Origin: Paraspadella gotoi
Lineage: Eukaryota; Chaetognatha
Length of the DNA stretch: 64,000 nt
Assembly: GCA_051294375.1 (NCBI GenBank)
Contig: CM119271.1
Location: 12,510,373-12,574,372 of the forward strand
Reading direction: 5' to 3'
Part shown: positions 31,452-41,324 of the stretch, in pieces
Layout of the letters: each line of letters begins with the position of its first letter
How positions within the stretch are numbered: position 1 is the first letter of the stretch
Program-made: the position numbers and the translations under genes
The notes under the pieces: model-generated
Told to the model about the DNA's origin: nothing
Database searches by the model: none
What the model saw: the letters and a program-made list of their open reading frames with translations, nothing else

Positions 31452-32579
31452 TCAGACATATGTCACATTTGTGTTGTTTTTAGTATGAGTGAGATGATGA
31501 GCTTTAAGATAGCGTTTGTATGAAAAGCACTTTTGGCAAATTTCACATTTGTATGGCTTTTCTTTCGTGCGAATAAGTTGATGCACAGTAAGGTACCATT
31601 TGTATAAAAATGTATGAGTGAGTAGATGATTTTTAACGTAACTTTTTTTTGAAAAACACTTATTACAAATTTCACATTTGTGAGTTTTTTCCTTTGAGTG
31701 AATCTGCAGATGTTCATTCAAATATATTTTGGATGAGAAACATTTTTGACACTTTTCACATTCATATGGTTTCTCTATTGTATGTGTTAATAGATGTATT
31801 TTCAGACCTCCATGCCATAAAAAGGACTTATCACAAATTTTGCATTTATATGATTTCTCCTCCAAATGAATTCGAAGATGTAGTTTTAATCCTGCACTTG
31901 TTGCGTAGCATTTCTGACAATGCTCACATTTATATGGTTTTTCTTTCGTGTGCGTAAGATGATGCCGTTCCAAACCGTGTTTAAACGTGAAAGCTCTCTG
32001 ACACACCTCACACTTGTATGGTTTCTCCTTTGTATGTGTTCGAAGATGACCTTTCAGATTATGATTCCTTGAAAAGAATTTTTGACAAAATTCACATTTG
32101 TATGGTTTTACGTTAGTATGAGTTTTGAGATGTCGTTGCATATTTACTTTTAGTGAAAAAGCTCTTTGGCAAATTTCGCATTTATATGGTTTTTCTTTTT
32201 TATGAGTTAGAAGATGAGCTTGTAGATTTCTCGTCCTTGAAAAAAGTTTTTGACATATTTCACATTTGTGTTGTTTTATTGTTTTTTTCTTTGTACGAGT
32301 TTCATACTTGCACGATGCGTTTTCCTCGTGATTTGGTGGTTTTAAATTTTCTTCCAGTACATTTTCTACAGAATCATTATTTGTGTAATTTTCCTCCTTT
32401 TTTATTTTCTGCGGATTTTCTTTTTTTTCGGTCGCTAATTGTAAATTTTGCCGAGAGTCTTGGCCTTCGTATTCTTGGCCTTCGTATTCTTGGCCTTCGT
32501 TTTCGTTTGACGCGATGTTACCTTCTGAACAAAGTTCTCGATTATTCGTGAATGTTTTTAATTCTTCTCTTAGCGCCAT
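31452..32579 (-). CDS. C2H2 zinc-finger protein with 9 intact fingers (ZF-C), C-terminus frameshifted
   Basis: An open frame of 375 codons, with ATG in a strong context (G at -3 and G at +4). The N-terminal 104 residues are acidic and hydrophilic, with a small EGQEYEGQEYEGQ repeat and no recognised domain. Eight regular fingers follow, then a finger that has lost its cysteine half (FLYKWYLTVHQL), then a ninth intact finger. The last residues (KNNTNVTYV) are out of frame: the adjacent frame continues with finger sequence, so the natural protein was longer. Fingers 2-7 match fingers 16-21 of ZF-B in order. Likely nuclear and nucleic-acid binding. It may be in early decay, or the frameshift may be a sequence error. 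Confidence 0.85.
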   Translation of the reverse strand: MALREELKTFTNNRELCSEGNIASNENEGQEYEGQEYEGQDSRQNLQLATEKKENPQKIKKEENYTNNDSVENVLEENLKPPNHEENASCKYETRTKKKTIKQHKCEICQKLFSRTRNLQAHLLTHKKEKPYKCEICQRAFSLKVNMQRHLKTHTNVKPYKCEFCQKFFSRNHNLKGHLRTHTKEKPYKCEVCQRAFTFKHGLERHHLTHTKEKPYKCEHCQKCYATSAGLKLHLRIHLEEKSYKCKICDKSFLWHGGLKIHLLTHTIEKPYECEKCQKCFSSKIYLNEHLQIHSKEKTHKCEICNKCFSKKSYVKNHLLTHTFLYKWYLTVHQLIRTKEKPYKCEICQKCFSYKRYLKAHHLTHTKNNTNVTYV

Positions 32580-32659
32580 TTCGTTTTAATATTTTAACAA
32601 TTTTGAGTAATTTTTTTTCCCCTTTATTTTTTGTGACAACAAAAATTCGGACTGATTAT

Positions 32660-32760
32660 AAATCCTGATGGACGAGACGAAGAGACGACGACAACGACGA
32701 CAACAATGACTTTGTTTGGACAAAAGAAATCTCAAGATATCTTGACTGGTCACTTCCTCG
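32660..32760. promoter_or_regulatory. Upstream block shared by ZF-B and ZF-C
   Basis: Upstream of ZF-C: a (GAC)n-like run, then TTTGGACAAAAGAAATCTCA and AGATATCTTGACTGG. Upstream of ZF-B (29,785-29,872) the order is the same: (GAC)n, CGGACAAACAAAGGAATG, TCAAGATATC. The shared order supports an origin by duplication with flanks, and the block may include promoter elements. No TATA or start site is claimed. Confidence 0.4.
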
Positions 32761-33212
32761 ACTTGATAGAATCGCAATCTATTACTTGACCATTTGGTAC
32801 ATATACTGAATTGGTGGTGGCGAGCGACGCCGTAGCGAAAGTCGGCTCAATGTCTGGGAATGCGACATCTTGGTTCAAGTTTCCCGAATTCGCGATCGAG
32901 ACTCGCGTCGTCGAATAATTTGAAGAAGAGGGGAAAAAGGTTTGGCCGAGGCTATCTGAGTTCGTTTGTTTAAGGTTGGAATTTTTATTGGTAGAATCTT
33001 TAGTTGCATCGTGGGAAGGCTACGACGTACGTTGTTACGTCAGTTATTTTATATATTTTATAAATTTTTATAAACTGGACCGTTTTTAATTCCTCGTCTG
33101 CATTTAATGTAAATAAACATTTAAAAGATACATTGAATTGTCAATCGTCTTTTACAGAAGTCGACCAAACAAACCATAAGTCCAAGGCAAATGAAACAGT
33201 GTGAGGGATAAA

Positions 33213-33300
33213 ATTGCTACAACCAATATAAAAATTATCCATTCATTTAATAAATAAGCTATCTTGACCCTGACTTTGGACAGGCTTTGGTGGTTTAAGG
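33213..33300 (+). repeat. Interspersed repeat, 85-bp core (ACTTTGGACAGG family)
   Basis: A well-preserved copy: ACCAATATAAAAATTATCCA, then TTCATTTAATAAATAAGC, then CTGACTTTGGACAGGCTTTG and TGGTTTAAGGG. Near-identical cores lie at 58,595-58,680 and (reversed) 61,355-61,455, a diverged one at 3.2 kb. Flanking sequences differ between the 33-kb and 58-kb copies, so it behaves as a dispersed repeat. No ORF, and no target duplication visible by eye. Confidence 0.7.
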
Positions 33301-33370
33301 GTTTAATTTTTTTTATTAGGTTTTTATTTAAAATTTTGTAAAAAAAAATTTAAGATAAATTTTTTTTTCT

Positions 33371-33410
<40 letters not shown>

Positions 33411-33610
33411 TCGCGTCCTCAAAATAAAAACAAAGAGAAAGAAAAAAGTCTGATTCACCGTGAATCGAAATAAGTGGCGCCCATTGTATCTCTGCCCGGA
33501 AAATCCGAAAGTCTTTACAGTGAGGGAAGTTTATCTGGGACAAAAAAAAAGTTCAAGGGCGAAAAAAATTAAACATACAATAGGAGACGCAAATTTAAGG
33601 GATAATTATA

Positions 33611-33658
<48 letters not shown>

Positions 33659-34468
33659 ATTCGATTAAATTTAAGCAAAAAAAGGAAACTTTAATAAAAA
33701 TAAAAATGGCATCATCATGATTAAAAAATCGAAAACAAATTAAAATGGAATAATATTGTACAGATCAAAATGGGAAAAAAATAAGATAAAAATTGAAGAA
33801 TCTAAAGGCGGATTTCTATTTGAAAAAAAGAAAACATTTGAGCAGAAGAAAAAAATTCGATTTAAAAAATTAAACAAACAAAAAAATTGGGAAAAAAAAT
33901 AAGATTTTTTTCTTTCAGTTTGACTCTTGAAACACTTTTTCCTGCCAGAGGCTCAGAGCTACACCATTCCTCTCTCTCTCTCTTCTGCTGTCTCTGCTCT
34001 CTCTCTCTCTCCTCTCCCCCCTCTTTCTTCTCCTCAGTTCTTTCCGGCTCATCTCCCTCCCTCTCTCTTCCCTCTCTTTCCCGCCTCTCTCTGCCCGCTC
34101 TCTCATCTCCTCTCCTCACTCTCTCTCCCTGTCTACTCTCCCCTCTCTGCCCTCCGCTCTTCATCTCGTCTCTCACCCCTACCTCTCTCTCTCACTTCCT
34201 CTCTCTCTCTCCCCTCTCTTCGCCCCCTCTCTCCCCTCTCTCTCTCTCCCACTGCCCTCGGCATCTCTTACTTCCCTGCCCGCGCACTTCTTTCACATTT
34301 GCAACAAACGCTCACGGCAATCGGCGTCTTGATGAGCCCATTGAATCCCATCTGCGGCCACAGAACCCAAAGAACTCAGAATTCGTAACGAAGATGTCAC
34401 TGCCAAGCGGTTACGAACAAAGTTTCTAACAGTTGACAGTGGAAGGAGTTGGCGATCTTCCCCCTTCC

Positions 34469-34510
<42 letters not shown>

Positions 34511-35384
34511 CTTTTCCTCATGCGTAAGAAGTTAATCAGGGAAACTAAAGCCTAACGCCTCAGATAAACAAAAGAACTGAAATAAAGTGGGAAGACGACG
34601 ACGACGACGACGACGACGACGAGGACGAAAACAACATCAAATACATGAAAATTGCCAAAAATTAACTGTGAAGTTGACAGACATTCGGACAATCGGACAT
34701 CCAGCCAGCTCGAAATGTAAGCAATGATGTAAACAATGACATATAACGTAAATAAAAAATAAAGAAAGAAAGAAATAAAAAAAAGAAATAAATAAAGAAA
34801 GAAAGAAGGAAAGAAAGAGAAAGATGTCTTGGAGCTTAAAAGTCAGTGGAGGTGGGGTAAACAAAAGACGGTCGCAATCATCGCCGGCAGAGGCGCTGAA
34901 GACGACGACGACGACGATGAAGAAGAAAAGGACAAAGACGAAGACATCAGCACAACTTCTAGAATAGTGAGAAGGCCTTCGTCGTCGTCGTCGTCGTTGT
35001 TGTTGTTATTGTTGTTATTTCAATCCATCTATTTTCATACTCTCTATTCATGCTTTTCCACACTTTTTTTCCCTCTTTTCCATACTTCCTCTCTCTCTCT
35101 CCTCTCTCCTCTCTCTCTCCTCTCTCCTCTCTCTCTCTCTCTCTCTCTNNNNNNNNNNNNNNNNNNNNNNNNNCCTGGAGTTTTTTTTTTTTGTAGGAAG
35201 AGAAGACCTGAGTAGAGGAGCCAGGCACTATCGGAGTGAGAGAGGACGGTGAGAGGAGAGAGAGAGGAGACGAGAGAGCGACGAGAAGGGAGAGAGAGAG
35301 AGGAGAGAGAAGAGACAGAGAGAGAGAAAGATAGTGGGGGGTCTGAATCGTGGCACTCTATTGGCAAAGCGCGCCGTGAGATGT

Positions 35385-35423
<39 letters not shown>

Positions 35424-35586
35424 GATCCCAAAGCCAAAAGCGCTGGCGGGGTTTGGGTAAGTTAGCTCTAAGTCCTCTGGCGCATTGACGCGGGTCCTGG
35501 AGTCGGGAAAAACATTTTTGTTGAATTTTTGTCATTGTTGTTGAGTTACTTTGTCATTGGGGCCATCTTGTTGTCTCTGTCATCAA

Positions 35587-35631
<45 letters not shown>

Positions 35632-35785
35632 TTTCAAAAGGCGCGAATTTTCCAAATCGGGGAAACAACAGAAAAAGAAAATAAATTAAAAAAAAAAACA
35701 AAAAAAAACAAAAGATAAAAACTAAAATGGAAGTTGAGATTTGGGAAGAAGAGAGGGAGGGAGGGAGGAAAAATGGGAGGAAGAG
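33301..35785. other. Microsatellite-rich intergenic DNA
   Basis: Holds (GTC)n at 33,371-33,411, (GA)n at 33,615-33,655, a CT-rich block at 33,958-34,260, (CT)n at 34,470-34,508, (GAC)n at 34,594-34,622, (CT)n ending in a 25-N gap at 35,149, more GA/CT blocks to 35,420, and (GTC)n at 35,587-35,632. The stretch 34,285-34,436 between CT blocks is of mixed composition and could be exonic, but I recognise nothing in it. Confidence 0.7.
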
Positions 35786-36994
35786 NNNNNNNNNNNNNNN
35801 NNNNNNNNNNNNNNNNNNNNNNNNNNNNNNNNNNNNNNNNNNNNNNNNNNNNNNNNNNNNNNNNNNNNNNNNNNNNNNNNNNNNNNNNNNNNNNNNNNNN
35901 NNNNNNNNNNNNNNNNNNNNNNNNNNNNNNNNNNNNNNNNNNNNNNNNNNNNNNNNNNNNNNNNNNNNNNNNNNNNNNNNNNNNNNNNNNNNNNNNNNNN
36001 NNNNNNNNNNNNNNNNNNNNNNNNNNNNNNNNNNNNNNNNNNNNNNGAGGAAGAAGAAAGGGAGGAAGAAGAAGGGGAGGAAGAGAGGGAGTGAGGGAGG
36101 AAGAAATGGAGGAAGAGAGAGAGGAAGGTCGGAAAGAAAAAAGGGAAAATGATTGTGGGAGGTGAGGTGAGGTGAGGTAAGATATTTTCGGTTTGGATGA
36201 AGCGGCGGCAACTCGATCCAGCTGCTGCCGTTCTCAAGTTATTTTGTTGTTGTTGTAGTAGTTTTTATTGTTTTTGTCGTTGTATTTATAGTAAATGTTG
36301 TTCATCATCGTCGTCGTCGTCATCTTCGTCGTCGTCATCATCATCCTCCTTTCATTTTTTCTCACTCAACTTTTCACAGTAAAATCGTGAAAATTATTGA
36401 TTTTTTTCACAAATTATTTTTCAGTTTTATTTTTTTTAACGTAGTAAATGAAGGAGGGAGAAAAATGCTTGCGTTTGACAGTGAGGATTTTTCTCTCTCT
36501 CTCTCTCTCTCNNNNNNNNNNNNNNNNNNNNNNNNNNNNNNNNNNNNNNNNNNNNNNNNNNNNNNNNNNNNNNNNNNNNNNNNNNNNNNNNNNNNNNNNN
36601 NNNNNNNNNNNNNNNNNNNNNNNNNNNNNNNNNNNNNNNNNNNNNNNNNNNNNNNNNNNNNNNNNNNNNNNNNNNNNNNNNNNNNNNNNNNNNNNNNNNN
36701 NNNNNNNNNNNNNNNNNNNNNNNNNNNNNNNNNNNNNNNNNNNNNNNNNNNNNNNNNNNNNNNNNNNNNNNNNNNNNNNNNNNNNNNNNNNNNNNNNNNN
36801 NNNNNNNNNNNNNNNNNNNNNNNNNNNNNNNNNNNNNNNNNNNNNNNNNNNNNNNNNNNNNNNNNNNNNNNNNNNNNNNACGAGAGAGCGCTGGATGGAA
36901 TGATGCCAAGGCCTGAGTGAAGAGGGCGTGGCAATCTGTCTGGACGATCGTTGATGCGGAAGTGAATCCGCGAGTGACGCTAGAGAAAACAAAA
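35786..36994. other. Gaps within GA/CT repeats
   Basis: N-runs at 35,786-36,046 (261) and 36,512-36,879 (368). The flanks are GGAGGAAGA-type purine repeats and (CT)n. A GTC-rich patch lies at 36,305-36,350. No gene. Confidence 0.85.
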
Positions 36995-37370
36995 GGGAAA
37001 TAGAGAGGAGAAAAGAGAAGAAAAGGGGGAAATAGAGAGGTGAAGAAGGGGAAATAGGGAAGAGAAAAGGGGATGTAGAGAGAAGAAAAGGAAAGGGAAA
37101 TGGAGAGGAGAAAAGAGAAGAAAAGGCTAAATAGAGAGGAGAAAAGAGAAGAAAAGGCTAAATAGAGAAGAGAAAAGGAAAAATAGGGAAGACAAAATGA
37201 AATATAGAGAGGAGAAAAGAAAAGGAAAAGTAAATTGAGAGGAGAAAAGAAGAAACAAAAAGGAGAGAAGAGAAAAAAAAGAAGAGGAAAATAGATAGGA
37301 AAAAAGGAAAAGAGAGAGGAGAAAAGAGAAAACAAGTAAAATAGAGAAGACGAAAGGAAAACTCTGAAAA
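36995..37370 (+). repeat. Purine-only minisatellite, about 33-bp unit
   Basis: About 375 bp of A/G with repeats such as GAGAAAAGAGAAGAAAAGGC then TAAATAGAGAG. Strong strand asymmetry. Confidence 0.8.
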
Positions 37371-37412
37371 GCTCCCGCGTCTGTCCATCACCTTTTATAC
37401 AAGAATAATGTG

Positions 37413-37445
<33 letters not shown>

Positions 37446-37491
37446 NNNNNNNNNNATTGATTGATTGATTGATATATTGATTGATTGATTG
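37413..37491 (+). repeat. (GATT)n microsatellite with a 10-N gap
   Basis: Eight or more GATT units on each side of 10 N (37,446-37,455). Confidence 0.95.
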
Positions 37492-37630
37492 CTGTTTGAT
37501 TCTTAAAGTCATTAACCAAAACTAGTCAGTGGTCACAAGTCAGTGACTCAGTGGTCAGACTGACAAACGGTCAAGATATCGCGCTGTTCCAGACTTGAAA
37601 GAACATCACTAAAAAAAATAGACTAAGCAT

Positions 37631-37801
37631 GCGGCGGCGGCGGCGTACTGTGACGGCGGCGGCGGCGGCGGCGGCGACGGCGGCGGCGGCGGAAAAGCTA
37701 AGAAGAAACCGTAATGGATGGATTTTGGGAGAAGGAATCGCCTAGTCGTTGTTGTTGTTGTTGTCGTTGTACTCGTCATGGTTGTCGAACGTTAAGTCCT
37801 C

Positions 37802-37871
<70 letters not shown>
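37631..37871 (+). repeat. (GGC)n and (GA)n microsatellites
   Basis: (GGC)n with a short interruption at 37,631-37,692, then about 110 bp of mixed sequence, then an uninterrupted (GA)n of about 33 units at 37,805-37,871. Confidence 0.9.
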
Positions 37872-37873
<2 letters not shown>

Positions 37874-38236
37874 AAAAAAACACGAAGCCAGCAATTTTGG
37901 AATCCCGAGTTAAAAATCCTGGTTTAGCCTCGAAGTAGAAATGTTGGGGTTTCAATTTGGGAGGAGGAAGAGGAGTAGGAAGAGGACGAGGAAGAGGAGG
38001 AGGAGGAGGGGACGAAAAAAGGGCAGAATTGGAGAAGGAACAAGACCTTAAATTGGATCAGGTGTTTCCAATTTCTGTTTTTTGTTTTCTGTTTTTGTTT
38101 TGTTGTTTTATTCGCTTAAAGATAATTGGAGGAAGGAATTCTTGTGGTCAGATTTGTGGTGAGATTTTTTTCGAAAGATTTGTGATGAGATTTGTGATAA
38201 GATTCTAACGTTAGCTAAAGAGAAAAGACTTATAGA

Positions 38237-38342
38237 AAGATTTAAAGATTTAAAGATTTATAGATTTATAGATTTATAGATTTATAGATTTATAGATTTA
38301 TAGATTTATAGATTTAAAGATTTAAAGATTTATAGATTTAAA
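38237..38342 (+). repeat. 8-bp minisatellite AGATTTAT
   Basis: About twelve units, some AGATTTAA. Two and a half copies of CACTTATCTTTTCTCACTTA-type units follow at about 38,385-38,480. The rest to 39,866 is (CT)-rich (38,630-38,670, 39,018-39,110) or AT-rich, with a 92-N gap in (CT)n at 39,543-39,634. Confidence 0.85.
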
Positions 38343-38632
38343 GAGTAAAGACTTATAGAAAGATTACTTCACTTTTTTAAAATGAACTTACTTATCTTTT
38401 CTCACTTATCTATTTTTTCATAATCACTTATCTTTTCTCACTTATCCATTTTTTCATAATCACTTATCTTTTTTCTCTTATCTTCTTATTTACTACATTT
38501 CTTTCGAGCGACGAGAGAAAGAAAAGTAATTAAGAGTAAAAAACTTTGTGAAATTCTGGAAATCGTCTCTCGCCTCATCAACTATTCATAGTCACGTGAT
38601 TAAAGTCTCTTCTTTGCAAGAAACGGTAAAAA

Positions 38633-38667
<35 letters not shown>

Positions 38668-39505
38668 GTGCTCCTCAAACGTCGCGCGGGGTCTCCTCAC
38701 GCGCCCGAATCCCGTCTCATATGGAGATCAGGTCTCTCTCTTTCTCCTCTCTTTGGAGATCACAAATCAAACTCGACCAGAGAAAAACGTCGGCGAGAAA
38801 GCACTCTTTCTCTCTATATTTTTTTTTTTCCCCTTTATGTCACCCCCCCCATAGATCTTCTTTTTTTCTATCCAGCACACGCTTTGGTGGCAACTCGACG
38901 CGCTTTTTTTTTTTTTTTTCCCTTGGTCTAACTGTTTTTTCCGCTGTGAAATCTGTATATCGGACAGTTAGATTGTCTGCAGCATCGATTGTCTTCTGTC
39001 CAAAGAAAGTGTCCTCTCTCTCGTTCGCACTTATCTCTCCTCGGTCTTCCTTCTCTCATCTCTCTCCTCTCGTCTGCTCATCTCTCTCTGTCTTAACTCC
39101 CTCCTCTCTTAACTAACCACTTTTATTTCTCTCCCAGACAAAAGAAAGCGAGAACATCTAGTGTAAAAAAAAGTCCCGACAGAGGGCGAAACAAAAGACA
39201 CGAGCCGGATTCGAAATCGAGGCTGACAAATTGGATTTCGACGAAAACAAACAAAAGTTCAACTCGATAGACGAAAAAAACATTGACCTGTTTGGGGATA
39301 GAATTAATTTGGTTACGATTAGTAAATTATTTAATTAGTTAGATTAGTTAATTTGGTTACGATTAGTAAGTTAAAAAATCAGGGGAGATCCTGATTAGTA
39401 TTATTATCATGCGAGAAAGAAAATAAATATTGCCAATCGAATTCTTTAGAAATTTAAACGCTTGGCTAAAAAATTATTTTGCCTCCTATGGTCAAACGCC
39501 GGTCG

Positions 39506-39542
<37 letters not shown>

Positions 39543-39866
39543 NNNNNNNNNNNNNNNNNNNNNNNNNNNNNNNNNNNNNNNNNNNNNNNNNNNNNNNNNN
39601 NNNNNNNNNNNNNNNNNNNNNNNNNNNNNNNNNNCTCTCTCTCTTTTTCTTTCTTATACTACGTTGTTCCATTCGCCGATTCGATTCCCTTCGCCTTTTT
39701 CAGATTTCAATAAATGAATTCAACTAATTTTGGTCGCCATTTTTTTTATCTCGACCATCTACGCTGATCGTTATTCTCACATGTTTATGGACGTTTGTAT
39801 ATTTTCATTCGTTTTGTCTAAATTAAGTCTTTTAAACTTAACTTCTTTCTTACGATGAGATCAAGC

Positions 39867-40368
39867 TAATGGCAGTTGAGGCCAGTTCAGGCCAGATAAG
39901 GCCAAAGACATATAAGGCCAGGTCTACTTTTTTGCTATGGACGAGGGAGTTTAGCTCAGTTTATCCCAGTTACTGGTTACCGGTTAGGGCCAATGGCAGA
40001 CAAGGCGAATGGCAGTTTAGGCGAATGGCAGTTAAGGCGAATGACATTTAAGGCGAATTTAAATTAAGGTCAATGGCAGTTAAGACAAATAGCGGCTAAA
40101 GCGAATGGCATTTAAGGAGAATGGCAGTTAAGGCAAATGGCAGTTCAGGCGAACGGAAGCTAAAGCGAATGGCATTTAAGGAGAATGGCTGTTAAGGCAA
40201 ATGGCATTTAAGAAGAATGGCAGTTAAGGCAAATGGCAGTTAAGACAAATGGCAGCTGAGGCAAATGGTAGTTCAGGCAAATGGCAGTTAAGGCGAATGG
40301 CAGTTAAGGCGAACGGCAGCTGAGGCAAATGGCAGTTAAGGCGAATGGCAGTTAAGGCGAATGGCAAT
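39867..40368 (+). repeat. 16-bp minisatellite AATGGCAGTTAAGGCG
   Basis: Tandem units of exactly 16 bp with point variants (GGCATTTAAG, GACAAAT, GGCAGCTGAG), dense from about 39,988 to 40,368. A more diverged start lies at 39,867-39,910. About 24 units are in register in the dense part. It ends shortly before a 216-N gap (40,411-40,626). Confidence 0.95.
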
Positions 40369-40626
40369 TGCCACGGAATATGCGACGAGCGATGTTGAAG
40401 ACGGAAAACGNNNNNNNNNNNNNNNNNNNNNNNNNNNNNNNNNNNNNNNNNNNNNNNNNNNNNNNNNNNNNNNNNNNNNNNNNNNNNNNNNNNNNNNNNN
40501 NNNNNNNNNNNNNNNNNNNNNNNNNNNNNNNNNNNNNNNNNNNNNNNNNNNNNNNNNNNNNNNNNNNNNNNNNNNNNNNNNNNNNNNNNNNNNNNNNNNN
40601 NNNNNNNNNNNNNNNNNNNNNNNNNN

Positions 40627-41324
40627 GAGAGAGAGAGAGAGAGAGAGCGACTATCATGTACAACCCGATTTATTTATAATTAGTCTTCCCTTTTTTTTCC
40701 GCCGTAAATAAAACACGAAGTCAAAAAAGCTTGCAGAGAACCGAATATTATGTGTAAAAATATATTAACTAAATGTATTACTTAATTAGAAGCTTGAGGA
40801 AAAAAATTGTTTAAATTCTATTCATCATTCTTACTTGTGTTGTCGCAATTAAAATGGCATAAATTTAATATCGACAAATTTTTTTTATTAATTGAATGAA
40901 ATGTTTGTTTTTTTAATTATTTTAAAAGAGAAAAACCAAAACAAAAATCAAAAGAAGAAAACTAAAAACAAATAACAACAACAAAAACATCCAAAACAAA
41001 ATAAAAACAAACTTCGCTTCCAACATCAAATTCCCAAATATGAGGAGGAGGAAAAGTTTAGGAGAATTTTCACGATCGACTTAAGTCAAGAACGAATTGT
41101 TTTTATTCGATGAAACTAAATTTACGGGGTGTACGAGAGAGAGAGAGAGAGAGAGAGAGNNNNNNNNNNNNNNNNNNNNNNNNNGACTGGGACGAGAGTA
41201 GAGAGATGAGAGAGAGAAGTGGGAGAGAGATTGAGATAGACGAGAGAGAGACCGAGGTAGAGAGAGATGAGAGGAGGAGAGAGATCGAGGTAAAGAAAGA
41301 ACACGCAAAAAGAGACCGAGACAA
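40627..41324. other. AT-rich spacer between gaps
   Basis: (GA)n next to the 216-N gap, then about 430 bp AT-rich with AACAAAAAC-type runs, then (GA)n broken by a 25-N gap at 41,160-41,184 and GA-rich sequence to 41,320. No gene seen. Confidence 0.7.

Noticed and set aside
39162-39338. 59-codon open stretch reading FEIEADKLDFDENKQKFNSI after a good acceptor CTCTCCCAG at 39,137
   Set aside because: A stop (TAG at 39,159-39,161) separates the acceptor from this frame, there is no start codon, and the 3' part is a local TTAGTTA-type repeat. Kept only as a weak exon candidate.
39867-40368. Regular repeats resembling a CRISPR array
   Set aside because: The units are contiguous 16-mers without unique spacers, and the genome is an animal. 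It is a minisatellite.
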